Positions 8,936 through 16,729 of a stretch of 64,000 nucleotides of DNA are shown in pieces. The stretch is from contig NZ_CP011456.1 of NCBI RefSeq assembly GCF_001277295.1, forward strand, positions 1,736,001 to 1,800,000, in the 5' to 3' direction. Source of the DNA: Anabaena sp. WA102 (GTDB taxonomy: Bacteria > Cyanobacteriota > Cyanobacteriia > Cyanobacteriales > Nostocaceae). Position numbers and translations under genes: made by a program. Each line of letters opens with the position of its first letter. Positions within the stretch are counted from its first letter, which is position 1. The notes below the pieces were generated by a model. The model saw only the letters and a list, made by a program, of their open reading frames with translations, ran no database searches and was not told the DNA's origin.

Positions 8936-9784
8936 ATGAGCAAATCTGGCTTATTTGTCGGTTTAATTACCTTAGATTTCATTTATCTCGCGGATTCTCC
9001 CCCCCAAAATAATCAAAAATTAGTTGCCACTGACTATACTATAGCAGCAGGGGGACCCGCAACAAACGCCGCCGTCACCTTCAGTCATTTAAACAACCAA
9101 TCTACAGTTTTAGGTGTATTGGGTTCGCACCATATCACACAGCTAATTTGTAGCGATTTAGAGAATTACCAAATTGCAATTATTGACTTAGACCCCTACA
9201 GGAAAACACCGCCACCTGTCTCTTCAATTATTGTTACCCAAGGTACAGGTGAAAGAGCGGTAATTTCTATTAATGCCGTTAAAACTCAGGCAAATATTAC
9301 TTCTATCCCTGCCAATATTTTACAAGATATTGATATTGTATTAATTGACGGACATCAAATGGAGGTCAGCAAAATTATTGCCCAAACTGCTAATATTCAG
9401 AATATTCCAGTTGTTATTGATGGTGGTAGCTGGAAACCAGGATTTGCAGAAATATTACCCTTTGTCAATTATGCTATTTGTTCTGCTAATTTCTATCCAC
9501 CTAACTGCAAAAATCAGGAAGACGTTTTTGCCTATTTGCAAAATTTTAACATTCCTTATATTGCCATTACTCAAGGGGAAAACCCCATTCAATACTTAAC
9601 TCGTGATCAGTCTGGTGTAGTTAATGTGCCAAAAATACAGTCCGTTGATACACTGGGCGCAGGAGACATTTTTCACGGTGCTTTCTGTCACTACATCCTG
9701 GAAACGAATTTTATAGAAGCATTAGCACTAGCTGGAAATACTGCTGCGGAGGCGTGTAAACATTTTGGTACGCGAACTTGGTGA
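8936..9784 (+). CDS. PfkB/ribokinase-family sugar kinase
   Basis: 282 residues with the ribokinase fold. The N-terminal glycine-rich signature is AAGGPATNAAVTFSHL (about residues 37-52), and the C-terminal PfkB signature is DTLGAGDIFHGAF with the anion-hole GAGD at 241-244, Asp244 being the presumed catalytic base. It would phosphorylate a sugar or sugar-like alcohol with ATP; the substrate cannot be read from the sequence. It is divergent from rsmI, with the duplicated rsmI leader between them, and no partner gene is adjacent. The length is slightly short for ribokinase (about 300) but complete. Confidence 0.85.
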   Translation: MSKSGLFVGLITLDFIYLADSPPQNNQKLVATDYTIAAGGPATNAAVTFSHLNNQSTVLGVLGSHHITQLICSDLENYQIAIIDLDPYRKTPPPVSSIIVTQGTGERAVISINAVKTQANITSIPANILQDIDIVLIDGHQMEVSKIIAQTANIQNIPVVIDGGSWKPGFAEILPFVNYAICSANFYPPNCKNQEDVFAYLQNFNIPYIAITQGENPIQYLTRDQSGVVNVPKIQSVDTLGAGDIFHGAFCHYILETNFIEALALAGNTAAEACKHFGTRTW

Positions 9785-9807
9785 AATTTAAACGTCTAAG
9801 TCTAATG

Positions 9808-10096
9808 CTTAGAGGATGTTTGAAAAGTCTTTAATGTATAAATAAACCCCTCTGGTAAACCTCTCCCCGATGCGGGGAGAGGCTTTGAAACCCCCATTCC
9901 CTCCTAGGGACTTCCAAATAAAAAAATACTCAACCACCTAACGCAAAAATCTCTCAAACCCTTATTCCTCTGTGTCCTCTGCGCCTCTGTGGTTCGTTAA
10001 TCAGGATAATTTATTTCTTGGAAGTCCCCTAGAGAAGGGGGGTTAGGTTTCTGGAGATTATCGGTTTCATCTAATACTTTTCAAACAACCTCTTAG
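9808..10096. mobile_element. Miniature inverted-repeat element with TGTTTGAAAAGT ends
   Basis: The left end CTTAGAGGATGTTTGAAAAG (9808-9827) is mirrored by ACTTTTCAAACAACCTCTTA (10076-10095). The interior has no gene and contains another element at 9907-10028, so this one is the older host. A further AGAGGGTGTTTGAAAAGT starts at 10094, as if a second copy had begun beside it. No target duplication is clear. Confidence 0.6.
9907..10028. mobile_element. GGGACTTCC-ended miniature element, 122 bp
   Basis: GGGACTTCCAA on the left and TTGGAAGTCCC on the right form perfect 11-bp inverted ends. CTA flanks both sides (9904-9906 and 10029-10031), consistent with a 3-bp target duplication. The interior carries a CCTCTGTGTCCTCTGCGCCT segment also seen near 50000 and, inverted, inside the thioesterase gene near 47650. 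It encodes no protein. Confidence 0.75.
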
Positions 10097-10161
10097 AGGG
10101 TGTTTGAAAAGTCATGATTGCTGTATCAAATGTTTTACCCCTCCCTAACCCTCCTCTTATA

Positions 10162-10427
10162 AAGGCTATCGTGTACACACAAGTTAAATTACCCCCCTTA
10201 ATCCCCCCTTATCAAGCCCCTTATCAAGGGGGGAAACCGGAATCTTGTCCCCTCCCCAAAGCATCGGGGAGGGTTAGGGTGGGGTAATTTGAGGAATAAT
10301 AGACATCTCCGAAAATTAAATGTGCGTCGTTTGAAACCCTTGTAGAGACGTTCCATGGAACGTCTCTACAATCTTTACCGGAGAAGTCTAATGGTGATTC
10401 GATAACTTGTGTGTACACCGTAGCCTT
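10162..10427. mobile_element. GTGTACACACAA-ended miniature element, 266 bp, with a nested insertion
   Basis: The left end AAGGCTATCGTGTACACACA matches the complement of the right end TGTGTGTACACCGTAGCCTT with two mismatches over about 25 bp. Similar CTTATAA blocks lie at both flanks, suggesting an imperfect target duplication. A smaller element occupies 10300-10390. A second family member at 54634-54778 has a clean 9-bp duplication. No protein is encoded. Confidence 0.75.
10300..10390. mobile_element. TAGACATCTCC-ended element around a 30-bp perfect palindrome
   Basis: TAGACATCTCCGAAAAT on the left faces GGAGAAGTCTA on the right, both bounded by TA. The centre (10341-10370) is a perfect 30-bp palindrome centred on TTCCATGGAA. 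The relative at 36454-36544 has the same ends and a degenerate centre. The TA borders suggest a Tc1/IS630-style target, which is an inference. Confidence 0.65.
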
Positions 10428-10429
10428 AT

Positions 10430-10501
10430 AACTGGTATAACTGATGGATATAGACTGAAACTCTCTATAGAATCTCCGCGTCTAAAGACCCGGAGAGTGT
10501 T
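10430..10501. repeat. Hairpin repeat A upstream of cysQ
   Basis: The core folds as CTCCG, bulged C, GTCT, loop AA, AGAC, bulged C, CGGAG, inside an outer ACTCTC/GAGAGT stem. An almost identical copy stands directly before murI at 30086-30154. The copy ends 18 bp before the cysQ start, so it would lie in the 5' leader of the mRNA. Confidence 0.7.
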
Positions 10502-10519
10502 AACCAAATTTGTCCCCAA

Positions 10520-11371
10520 ATGAAAGACTTATCTGAAATATTAACAATTGCACGGAAGGTAGGTTGGGGTGCGGCCAGTCTCCTGAGTTCTTATTATCAC
10601 GGTACTGCTGACGCACCAAATTTAGATATCCAGTATAAAGACAGCGAACCCGTTACAGTGGCAGACTTAGCCGTTAGTGAATATATCTTGTCACAGTTAC
10701 AAGCTGCTTTAGGTAATGAAGACTTTGGATATATCAGCGAAGAAACTCATAAATCACAACAGGGAAAAAATCCTGCTGAGTGGGTATGGATTATTGATCC
10801 ATTAGATGGAACAAGAGATTTTATCAACAAAACCGGAGAATATGCAATTCATATTGCCTTAATTCAAGGAACACAGACAATGTTAGCCGTCGTGGCAGTT
10901 CCAGAGGCACAAAAGTTATATTATGCTACTAGAGGTAGTGGAACTTTTATCGAAACTGCAACAGGTTCTTTGCCTGTGCGACTGAACTCCCGTAAAAATA
11001 TCCAGGATCTAATTTTGGTGGTTAGTCGCTCACACCGCAACGATAGGTTAGAATATCTATTACAGCACCTGCCCTATCAAAATCAAAAAGCAATTGGTAG
11101 CGTCGGTTGCAAAATTGCCGCGATACTTGAACAGCAAGCAGATGTTTACATTTCCCTTTCCGGTAAATCCGCACCTAAAGACTGGGATATGGCTGCTCCT
11201 GAACTAATCTTGACAGAAGCAGGTGGTAATTTTACCCACTTTGACTGCACGCCATTAGAATATAACACTGGCGACATTCATCAATGGGGGGAATTACTAG
11301 CGAGTAATTATCAAAATCATGAGGTACTGTGTCAAGAAGCGCAAAGCATTCTCACACGGTTTACAAAATGA
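10520..11371 (+). CDS. cysQ: 3'(2'),5'-bisphosphate nucleotidase / inositol monophosphatase family protein
   Basis: 283 residues of the Mg-dependent, lithium-sensitive phosphatase fold. Metal ligands are in place: Glu pair in SEETHKSQ (about 74-75), DPLDGTRD at 93-100 and the C-terminal DWDMAAPELILTEAGG. CysQ-type enzymes hydrolyse PAP to AMP, recycling the by-product of sulfate assimilation; an inositol-phosphatase specificity cannot be excluded. The leader carries hairpin repeat A, and the stop codon overlaps hairpin repeat B, so expression may be influenced by both hairpins (inference). Confidence 0.82.
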   Translation: MKDLSEILTIARKVGWGAASLLSSYYHGTADAPNLDIQYKDSEPVTVADLAVSEYILSQLQAALGNEDFGYISEETHKSQQGKNPAEWVWIIDPLDGTRDFINKTGEYAIHIALIQGTQTMLAVVAVPEAQKLYYATRGSGTFIETATGSLPVRLNSRKNIQDLILVVSRSHRNDRLEYLLQHLPYQNQKAIGSVGCKIAAILEQQADVYISLSGKSAPKDWDMAAPELILTEAGGNFTHFDCTPLEYNTGDIHQWGELLASNYQNHEVLCQEAQSILTRFTK

Positions 11372-11456
11372 ACGCGGTAGCGTTGGGAGCTTCGCGTCTT
11401 CAGACCGAAGGGGAAAACGCACAGGGGCTAATTGATTGCCTTCAATATTAGTGATA
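11370..11456. repeat. Hairpin repeat B overlapping the cysQ stop codon
   Basis: GCGTT pairs with AACGC around CTTCG, bulged C, GTCT, loop TC, AGAC, CGAAG. The second copy is at 29865-29952, between amiC and murI. The loop and inner stem match hairpin A, whereas the CTTCG/CGAAG stem differs from A by a paired (compensatory) change. It might act as a terminator or mRNA-end stabiliser. Confidence 0.7.
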
Positions 11457-11911
11457 TACTCAAAACGGCTAGAAGCCGGACTTTTTTATCATACAAAGAA
11501 CAAGTTCAAAGCCTCTCCAGTATTAAATATTATTCCTTTTCCCTCTCCTCTTAGGAGAGTGTCAACGAAACAGTATTTGTCGTGGAGAATTTCCTGACAA
11601 TGCTGGTGGTTTTGTTGGGAAAATTTGTTCGTTATGGGTTAATATTCTCATGTAGTGCTATACTTGGGGATATCAAAGATTATTTTCGGTTGAGTAAGTC
11701 GTTTGAAGATTTTTTTAAATACGTCTCTCCGAATCTAACTCTCTACACTCTCTGGTTTGGGAGTAGTAGTAGCGGCGATCGCTACTAAGTCCAGTAAAAA
11801 AAAATTAAAATCTAGAGTATCCAGCAGATACAGTCTCCCGCTAAGCGCTGCTGGAGTATTTTATTTTGACTTTAGTTCTCAAATATTGAATTAAACTACG
11901 GAGGAACAGGA
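11457..11911. other. Intergenic region upstream of rpsU
   Basis: No gene that I can support; a 68-codon frame at 11582 was rejected. GGCTAGAAGCC (11466-11476) followed by GGACTTTTTT resembles a weak terminator. The last 100 bp contains the AT-rich rpsU leader with a GCTAAGCGCTGCTGG segment. Confidence 0.35.
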
Positions 11912-12109
11912 ATGACACAAGTGGTCTTAGGTGAAAATGAAGGGATTGAATCAGCACTACGAAGATTCAAGCGGGAAGTTTCCAAAGCAGGAATTTTCCA
12001 AGATATGCGGAAAAAGCGTCACTTTGAGACACCTTTAGAAAAAGAAAAGCGCAAAGCCATAGCCAGACACAAGCAACGTCGCCAACAACGTTCTCGCTTC
12101 AAGCGCTAA
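11912..12109 (+). CDS. rpsU: 30S ribosomal protein bS21
   Basis: 65 residues, the normal bS21 length, strongly basic, with the family core ALRRFKREVSKAGIFQDMRK and an Arg/Lys-rich C-terminal tail. bS21 binds the 30S platform near the anti-Shine-Dalgarno sequence and assists initiation. A strong ribosome site (GGAGGA) lies 9 nt before the ATG. Cyanobacteria often carry several rpsU genes, some cold-induced; which one this is cannot be told. It stands alone. Confidence 0.95.
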   Translation: MTQVVLGENEGIESALRRFKREVSKAGIFQDMRKKRHFETPLEKEKRKAIARHKQRRQQRSRFKR

Positions 12110-12208
12110 ATTTTTAGTCATATTGGCTGAAACTGGGAAATCCTGACAGGATTTCCTTTTAGAGAACTCCACAAAAAGTCTCACTACTTAATTGGACAAA
12201 AATATTTA

Positions 12209-12320
12209 GGCGTTGCTGATTTTAGGGATAAAAATAATTTTGCATACGTTCAAGACTCTTGTAGAGACGTTCCATGGAACGTCTCTACCTCCAAAAATCA
12301 TACGCCAATTCAGCAACGCC
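12209..12320. mobile_element. GGCGTTGCTGA-ended miniature element, copy 1, 112 bp
   Basis: GGCGTTGCTGATTTT faces CCAATTCAGCAACGCC, 11-14 bp inverted ends. AATATTTA on both sides (12201-12208 and 12321-12328) is an 8-bp target duplication; the uninterrupted target ACAAAAATATTTACAGTC is present at about 20252. The centre holds the 28-bp palindrome also found at 10341. Confidence 0.88.
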
Positions 12321-12467
12321 AATATTTACAGTCATTGCGAGGGAAGGGAAGCAATCACAACCCTTACGAACTGCTTGCAGCAGCGCTTCGCTATCGCTTC
12401 ATTTCACTTCGTTCGATATGGCTAACGCCACGCTTTGTCCCACTACTTAATTGGACAAAAATATTTA

Positions 12468-12579
12468 GGCGTTGCTGATTTTAGGGATAAAAATAATTTT
12501 GCATACGTTCAAGACTCTTGTAGAGACGTTCCATGGAACGTCTCTACCTCCAAAAATCATACGCCAATTCAGCAACGCC
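12468..12579. mobile_element. GGCGTTGCTGA-ended miniature element, copy 2
   Basis: The same element as at 12209, carried along by the 259-bp tandem duplication; the AATATTTA target duplication is kept on both sides. It is therefore a product of segment duplication and not of an independent insertion. Confidence 0.85.
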
Positions 12580-12774
12580 AATATTTACAGTCATTGCGAG
12601 GGAAGGGAAGCAATCACAACCCTTGCGAACTGCTTGCAGCAGCGCTTCGCTATCGCTTCATTTCACTTCGTTCGATATGGCTAACGCCACGCTTCGCTAA
12701 CGCAATGACATTGTGTAATTAATTCTGTCTCACTACTTATTTGCCCTTCATTTACCTAAAATGTGCTTTGTATT

Positions 12775-15462
12775 CTAATTTGGTGAACCCGGTCCAATAA
12801 TTTTGATTCCCTGTTTTTCTTTTTCGGCTAATTCTAAATTTAATATCAGCAGTTTTTCTAAAATATCATCATTGGCTTGAAAGTTATAAGCTGACATTAC
12901 CAGTTTATCTAATTGTTGATGCAGTTTATAAAGTTGGCTGCTGGGTTCGTGGAAGAATTTATTATATAATGTGGTGATTCCCCATTGTTTTGTTTCCATT
13001 TGTTGAGTGCGATATTGATGTAGTTCTTCTGTTTTGGTGCGGATTTGTTGGACTATTTTTATATCTGCTGTTTGCGGAAATGGGAAGGTTTCAAAACAAG
13101 TGTTGTGAGTATAACGTGTTGTCTCTCCAAGAGTTGAACTTTGCGCTTTTACCCAAAGACGATGTACGTTAGATGTGAGAATTCCTAATATATAAAAGTC
13201 ATCTGATGCTACAACTTTGGTAGAGTTATTAGGTAGCCAGTTTGACAATGAAGGTACAAAAATAAACCATTTTGAGTGAGCAGGAACAGCGAAATAAATT
13301 TTTAGAGAAATCAATGCTTGTCTCATTGCTGCATGAGTACGTTTAAACCTCCACCACTTTTCTCTTAAAACAGCTTCACGGTTATTTTCTCTTTCTGGTT
13401 TTACAGTAACTCTAACGTGTTCAAAAGGTAGAATATAATCACTAGCTTCCTCTAAACTCATATTTTCAAAGTCAATAACCCACCTACTGGGTTTTCCATT
13501 TGGAGCTTTAGTTAAGTCTCCTGCATCTAAAAATAGCTTAATTACTAATTCGTTTTTAGAATTAGATTTTATCCAGCATTGAGCTTGATTTTCTGTGATT
13601 ATAAATCCCTTTGCATTCGGCTTAACTCCTTCAAAACATCGATCAAGGTTTGATTTTAATTTAACAGCTATTGAAACATCAACGGTTGAGCTTAGAGAGG
13701 AACTAATTTGTTTAACTACCTGATTATTTAAATGAAATTTAGATGGTTTTTCATAACACCAATTCACAATACTAACATAAACTTGTGCTTCTCCAGACCA
13801 ATTTTGAGTTGGAATTGCTTCATGAATATAACCACCGTTTCTAGTGATATAGTCTAAAGAAGCATATCTACTATTTCCCTGACTAATAGAATTAGTACCA
13901 ACTAAACCTGCTCTACCTTTTCCATTAAGAAATTCATGAGCTAAACGAAACCAATAACCACAAAAATCTACCTGTGATTTAACTTCTGAAAACTTGCTAA
14001 AAATACGTTCCGCATATTCATCTCCTAAATCTAAACGAATTCGATTACCACCTAAAAATGGCGGATTTCCAATAATAGCATCAGCTTTTACCCATTCACT
14101 AAACAAAGCATCTTGACAAACAATATTATTATCCAAAGTATCCAAAGGTAAAGCAGGTTCAGTTAATTGTAAATTATCAATCGCAATCTTCCGCGCAATC
14201 ATCAAAGTCACCCGCGCTAATTCCACCGCAAAGGGATTTGTATCCATTCCATAAAATTGTAAAGGTGTCACCAAACCCATTTGCAATTGTTTATCTGGAG
14301 ATTTACGCAAAGATTGAATTTTCTCTAATAGCAAGATTTCAATTCTCTTCAATTCCTGATATGCGATATAAAGAAAATTACCCGAACCACAAGCAGGATC
14401 TAAAACTCGATAACTTTGTAATTCTATTTGTAGTTTGGAAAGTTCCTTAATTGTCGTTCCTTCCTCAATTCTCTCTTCCCAATAACGGCTAATTGTGGGA
14501 CGGACAATTTTCATAATATCCACTTCAGAAGTATAATGGATTCCCCTCGCGTGACGTTCTTCCTTATATATACTCCCTTCAAATAAATTCCCAAAAATAG
14601 CCGGACGGACTTTACTCCAATTCTCACGCGCAGACACATCTAAAAAATTTAATTCTTCCCTCGTTAATTCAATTGCATCAATTCGAGAAAATAAACCCCC
14701 GTTAAAATAATCTACTCCTTGATAACGTCCCGCTGGTGTTTTTCCGGGTTGATTCATTTCCCGAAATAAACCACCCAAAACATCATAGGAACTTCCCCCA
14801 TTCATACAATCTTGGACACAAGAAACAAACATATCACGGGGTAACAGTTGTCTATCTTCCGCAAACATCGCTAAAACACATTGCAAAATAAACCGCTGTG
14901 CTGTTAACTTTTCAATTCCCCTATTTTCTAATTCTAATAATAATTCACCCATGCGACGGGCAGCTTTAACAGTAACTTCTACTTGGTTATTTTGGAATAC
15001 AGGGGTTTTTTGCCCTAATTCCATAAATGTCAATGCTCCTGACCGTTCTGGCAGTTGTTCGAGGGTAATTTTATCTACAGGTGTATCTAATTGAATATCA
15101 AAATCAAAGATCCAAAATTCATCAAAATTACATAAAATCACATATTTAGGACGATTTGGGACTAACCTAGTCCAATAATCAAAAGCTTGGGAATAATGTT
15201 TATTTAAATCTTCTCCCCGTTTTTTCATTTCTATTAAAACGCGAGGTTTCCAAACTAAATCAGCAAAGCCAGTTTTTCCGGTTTTACTACTTTTTTTAAT
15301 TGCTTCTTCGTAAGTCGCACCCGCTTCTAATGCACCTTCATGTCCAAAGGCTCGAAAAAAGCGGTCGAGAAATGTTTGTGCTTCTTTGCGTTCTTGTCCG
15401 GTGATATGTTGGTGACAAAATTGCACGAATTTAGATAGGGTTTCTGGTGTTGATGATGTCAT
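12775..15462 (-). CDS. MmeI-like type IIL/IIG restriction-modification enzyme (nuclease and DNA methyltransferase in one chain)
   Basis: About 895 residues from ATG at 15462 (MTSSTPETLSKFVQF); an in-frame start 12 codons upstream lies beside a palindrome and is less likely. The N-terminal PD-(D/E)XK nuclease motif is GFADLVWKPRVLIEMKKRGE (Asp68, Glu78, Lys80). A helical connector with the conserved YTSEVDIMKIVRP segment follows, then SAM motif I LDPACGSGNF and the adenine methyltransferase motif IV GNPPF. The C-terminal third should be the target-recognition domain. The order and length (MmeI is 919 aa) fit an enzyme that methylates one strand at its site and cuts about 20 bp away. No separate R, M or S gene is nearby. 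Specificity cannot be read. No frameshift is seen, so it may be active. Confidence 0.88.
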   Translation of the reverse strand: MTSSTPETLSKFVQFCHQHITGQERKEAQTFLDRFFRAFGHEGALEAGATYEEAIKKSSKTGKTGFADLVWKPRVLIEMKKRGEDLNKHYSQAFDYWTRLVPNRPKYVILCNFDEFWIFDFDIQLDTPVDKITLEQLPERSGALTFMELGQKTPVFQNNQVEVTVKAARRMGELLLELENRGIEKLTAQRFILQCVLAMFAEDRQLLPRDMFVSCVQDCMNGGSSYDVLGGLFREMNQPGKTPAGRYQGVDYFNGGLFSRIDAIELTREELNFLDVSARENWSKVRPAIFGNLFEGSIYKEERHARGIHYTSEVDIMKIVRPTISRYWEERIEEGTTIKELSKLQIELQSYRVLDPACGSGNFLYIAYQELKRIEILLLEKIQSLRKSPDKQLQMGLVTPLQFYGMDTNPFAVELARVTLMIARKIAIDNLQLTEPALPLDTLDNNIVCQDALFSEWVKADAIIGNPPFLGGNRIRLDLGDEYAERIFSKFSEVKSQVDFCGYWFRLAHEFLNGKGRAGLVGTNSISQGNSRYASLDYITRNGGYIHEAIPTQNWSGEAQVYVSIVNWCYEKPSKFHLNNQVVKQISSSLSSTVDVSIAVKLKSNLDRCFEGVKPNAKGFIITENQAQCWIKSNSKNELVIKLFLDAGDLTKAPNGKPSRWVIDFENMSLEEASDYILPFEHVRVTVKPERENNREAVLREKWWRFKRTHAAMRQALISLKIYFAVPAHSKWFIFVPSLSNWLPNNSTKVVASDDFYILGILTSNVHRLWVKAQSSTLGETTRYTHNTCFETFPFPQTADIKIVQQIRTKTEELHQYRTQQMETKQWGITTLYNKFFHEPSSQLYKLHQQLDKLVMSAYNFQANDDILEKLLILNLELAEKEKQGIKIIGPGSPN

Positions 15463-15499
15463 GGTTGTTTCTGAACAATAATAAATAATAAGATCCATA

Positions 15500-15532
15500 A
15501 GATCCCCGACTTCTTTAAGAAGTCGGGGATCT
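15500..15532. repeat. Perfect palindrome upstream of the restriction gene
   Basis: AGATCCCCGACTTCTT followed by TA and its complement AGAAGTCGGGGATCT. The same CCCCGACTTCTT stem serves as the leuA terminator at 23189. Here it lies between the two divergent genes and may act as a bidirectional transcription barrier or be a dispersed palindrome. Confidence 0.7.
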
Positions 15533-15595
15533 CAACTTCTCGATATTTACAAAAATATCACTCAATTGAGTCGCGCAAAAAAGAAGATGTGGGGG

Positions 15596-15624
15596 TTGAC
15601 AATTGATTTTAAATTTGTTATCAT
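15596..15624 (+). promoter_or_regulatory. Candidate sigma-70-type promoter for the SIMPL gene
   Basis: TTGACA (15596-15601) is followed after exactly 17 bp by TATCAT (15619-15624), in an AT-rich stretch about 220 bp before the start of the downstream gene. The match to the housekeeping consensus is good; no start-site data exist, so the link to the gene is an inference. Confidence 0.45.
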
Positions 15625-15842
15625 AAATTTGATAAGGAAGAACTATCATAAAATAATTGCGGTTGGAAGGAAACCCAACACATAATTTTTACCGTTACAA
15701 AAAATGTAACCAGGTTCGATATAAGTTTAAGCAGTGTGAAACTATAAGTATGGAAATTACACCTTCGGTGTGAAAATATTTTGGTGGCTGTTAATAACAG
15801 TTACCCCAGAATTAATAGGTTTTTAGAGGAGTGTTAAGGAAG

Positions 15843-16583
15843 ATGTCTATCACTGTTTTATCTAATTATCGGTTTCCAACCCGGAATTTTGGGAAAATAT
15901 TATCTTTGAGTATATTTCTCAGTGCGATTTTTATGTTACCTGCATCAGCACAAGAAAAATTATGGCGAACTTTAACCGTGAGTGGAAGGGGAGTAGAAAC
16001 AATTTCGACAACTTTATCTCAAGTTAGTTTGGGTGTAGAAGTTCAAGGAAAAACGGCGGAAGATGCCCAAAAAGAAGCGGCACGCAGATCATCGGCTGTG
16101 GTGGCTTTATTAAAAAAACGCAATGTTGAAAAATTGACAACTACAGGAATTCGCCTCAACCCAGTATATAGCTACAGTAATAATGTTCAACGCATTACTG
16201 GTTATGCTGCTAGTAATACAGTCAGCTTCCGCATTCCTACAGATAAAGCCGGAACTTTATTGGATGATGCGGTGAAAGTTGGAGCGACACAAATTAATGG
16301 TATAAGTTTTATTGCTAGTGATGAGGCGATCGCCAGCGCCCAAAAACAAGCCTTAAAAAAAGCTACCCAGGATGCACAAGAACAAGCGGAAACGGTTCTT
16401 AGCACCTTAAAATTAGAGCAAAAAGACATTATCAGTATTCAAATTAATGGTGCAACCCCACCACCGCCACCGATGCTATATCGGGCTGAAGCTGCTAAAG
16501 CCAATTTCGCAGATGCTTCTACTCCCATAGTTGCGGGGGAACAAGAAGTACAAGCATCAGTAACATTGCAAATTAGCTATTAG
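15843..16583 (+). CDS. SIMPL (DUF541) periplasmic protein
   Basis: 246 residues from ATG 15843; AGAGGAG at 15825-15831 sits about 11 nt upstream, which favours this start over the GTG at 15831. The N-terminus has a signal peptide (SIFLSAIFMLPASAQEK, probable cleavage after SAQ). The mature part shows the SIMPL pattern: TLTVSGRGVETISTTLSQVSLGVEV, a central helix with AAVVALLKK-type spacing, ITGYAASNTVSFRI and a C-terminal VQASVTLQISY strand. SIMPL proteins form oligomeric rings in the cell envelope; their precise function is unsettled. It is divergent from the restriction gene. Confidence 0.85.
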   Translation: MSITVLSNYRFPTRNFGKILSLSIFLSAIFMLPASAQEKLWRTLTVSGRGVETISTTLSQVSLGVEVQGKTAEDAQKEAARRSSAVVALLKKRNVEKLTTTGIRLNPVYSYSNNVQRITGYAASNTVSFRIPTDKAGTLLDDAVKVGATQINGISFIASDEAIASAQKQALKKATQDAQEQAETVLSTLKLEQKDIISIQINGATPPPPPMLYRAEAAKANFADASTPIVAGEQEVQASVTLQISY

Positions 16584-16599
16584 TCAATTTAAGCCCCGG

Positions 16600-16725
16600 C
16601 GACTAGAAGTCACGGCTACACAAACAAAGTCCGCCTGCGCGGACTAAGGAAAAATCAAGGATTTGAAACCCACGCACCATCTGGGTTTTGCCTGTGTAGA
16701 CGCGGTTTCTAACCGCCCGTTTAAT
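16600..16725. repeat. Cyanobacterial intergenic repeat between convergent genes
   Basis: Contains GCGACTAGAAGTCACGGCTA, the palindrome AGTCCGCCTGCGCGGACT (16629-16646) and GTGTAGACGCGGTTTCTAACC, phrases I recall recurring together in Nostocales genomes. The palindrome could terminate the SIMPL and ssb transcripts, which converge here. Confidence 0.55.
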
Positions 16726-16729
16726 TAAA

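Larger units (their letters stand above)
12182..12699. repeat. Tandem duplication of a 259-bp composite repeat
   Basis: Two copies, 12182-12440 and 12441-12699, nearly identical until about 15 bp from their ends. Each consists of a GTCATTGCGAG-type repeat interrupted by a 112-bp miniature element. A related repeat without the element occurs at 20245-20393. The frames in both copies are repeat-encoded and not genes. The flanks up to the restriction gene at 12775 contain nothing else. Confidence 0.9.

Noticed and set aside
11582..11788. 68-codon frame before rpsU
   Set aside because: GTG start, no convincing ribosome site, irregular composition, and a Ser/Gly-rich end created by a HIP1-containing repeat.
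12213..12722. Three overlapping frames of 70-95 codons
   Set aside because: They lie entirely in the duplicated 259-bp repeat; identical frames in both copies come from repeat identity.
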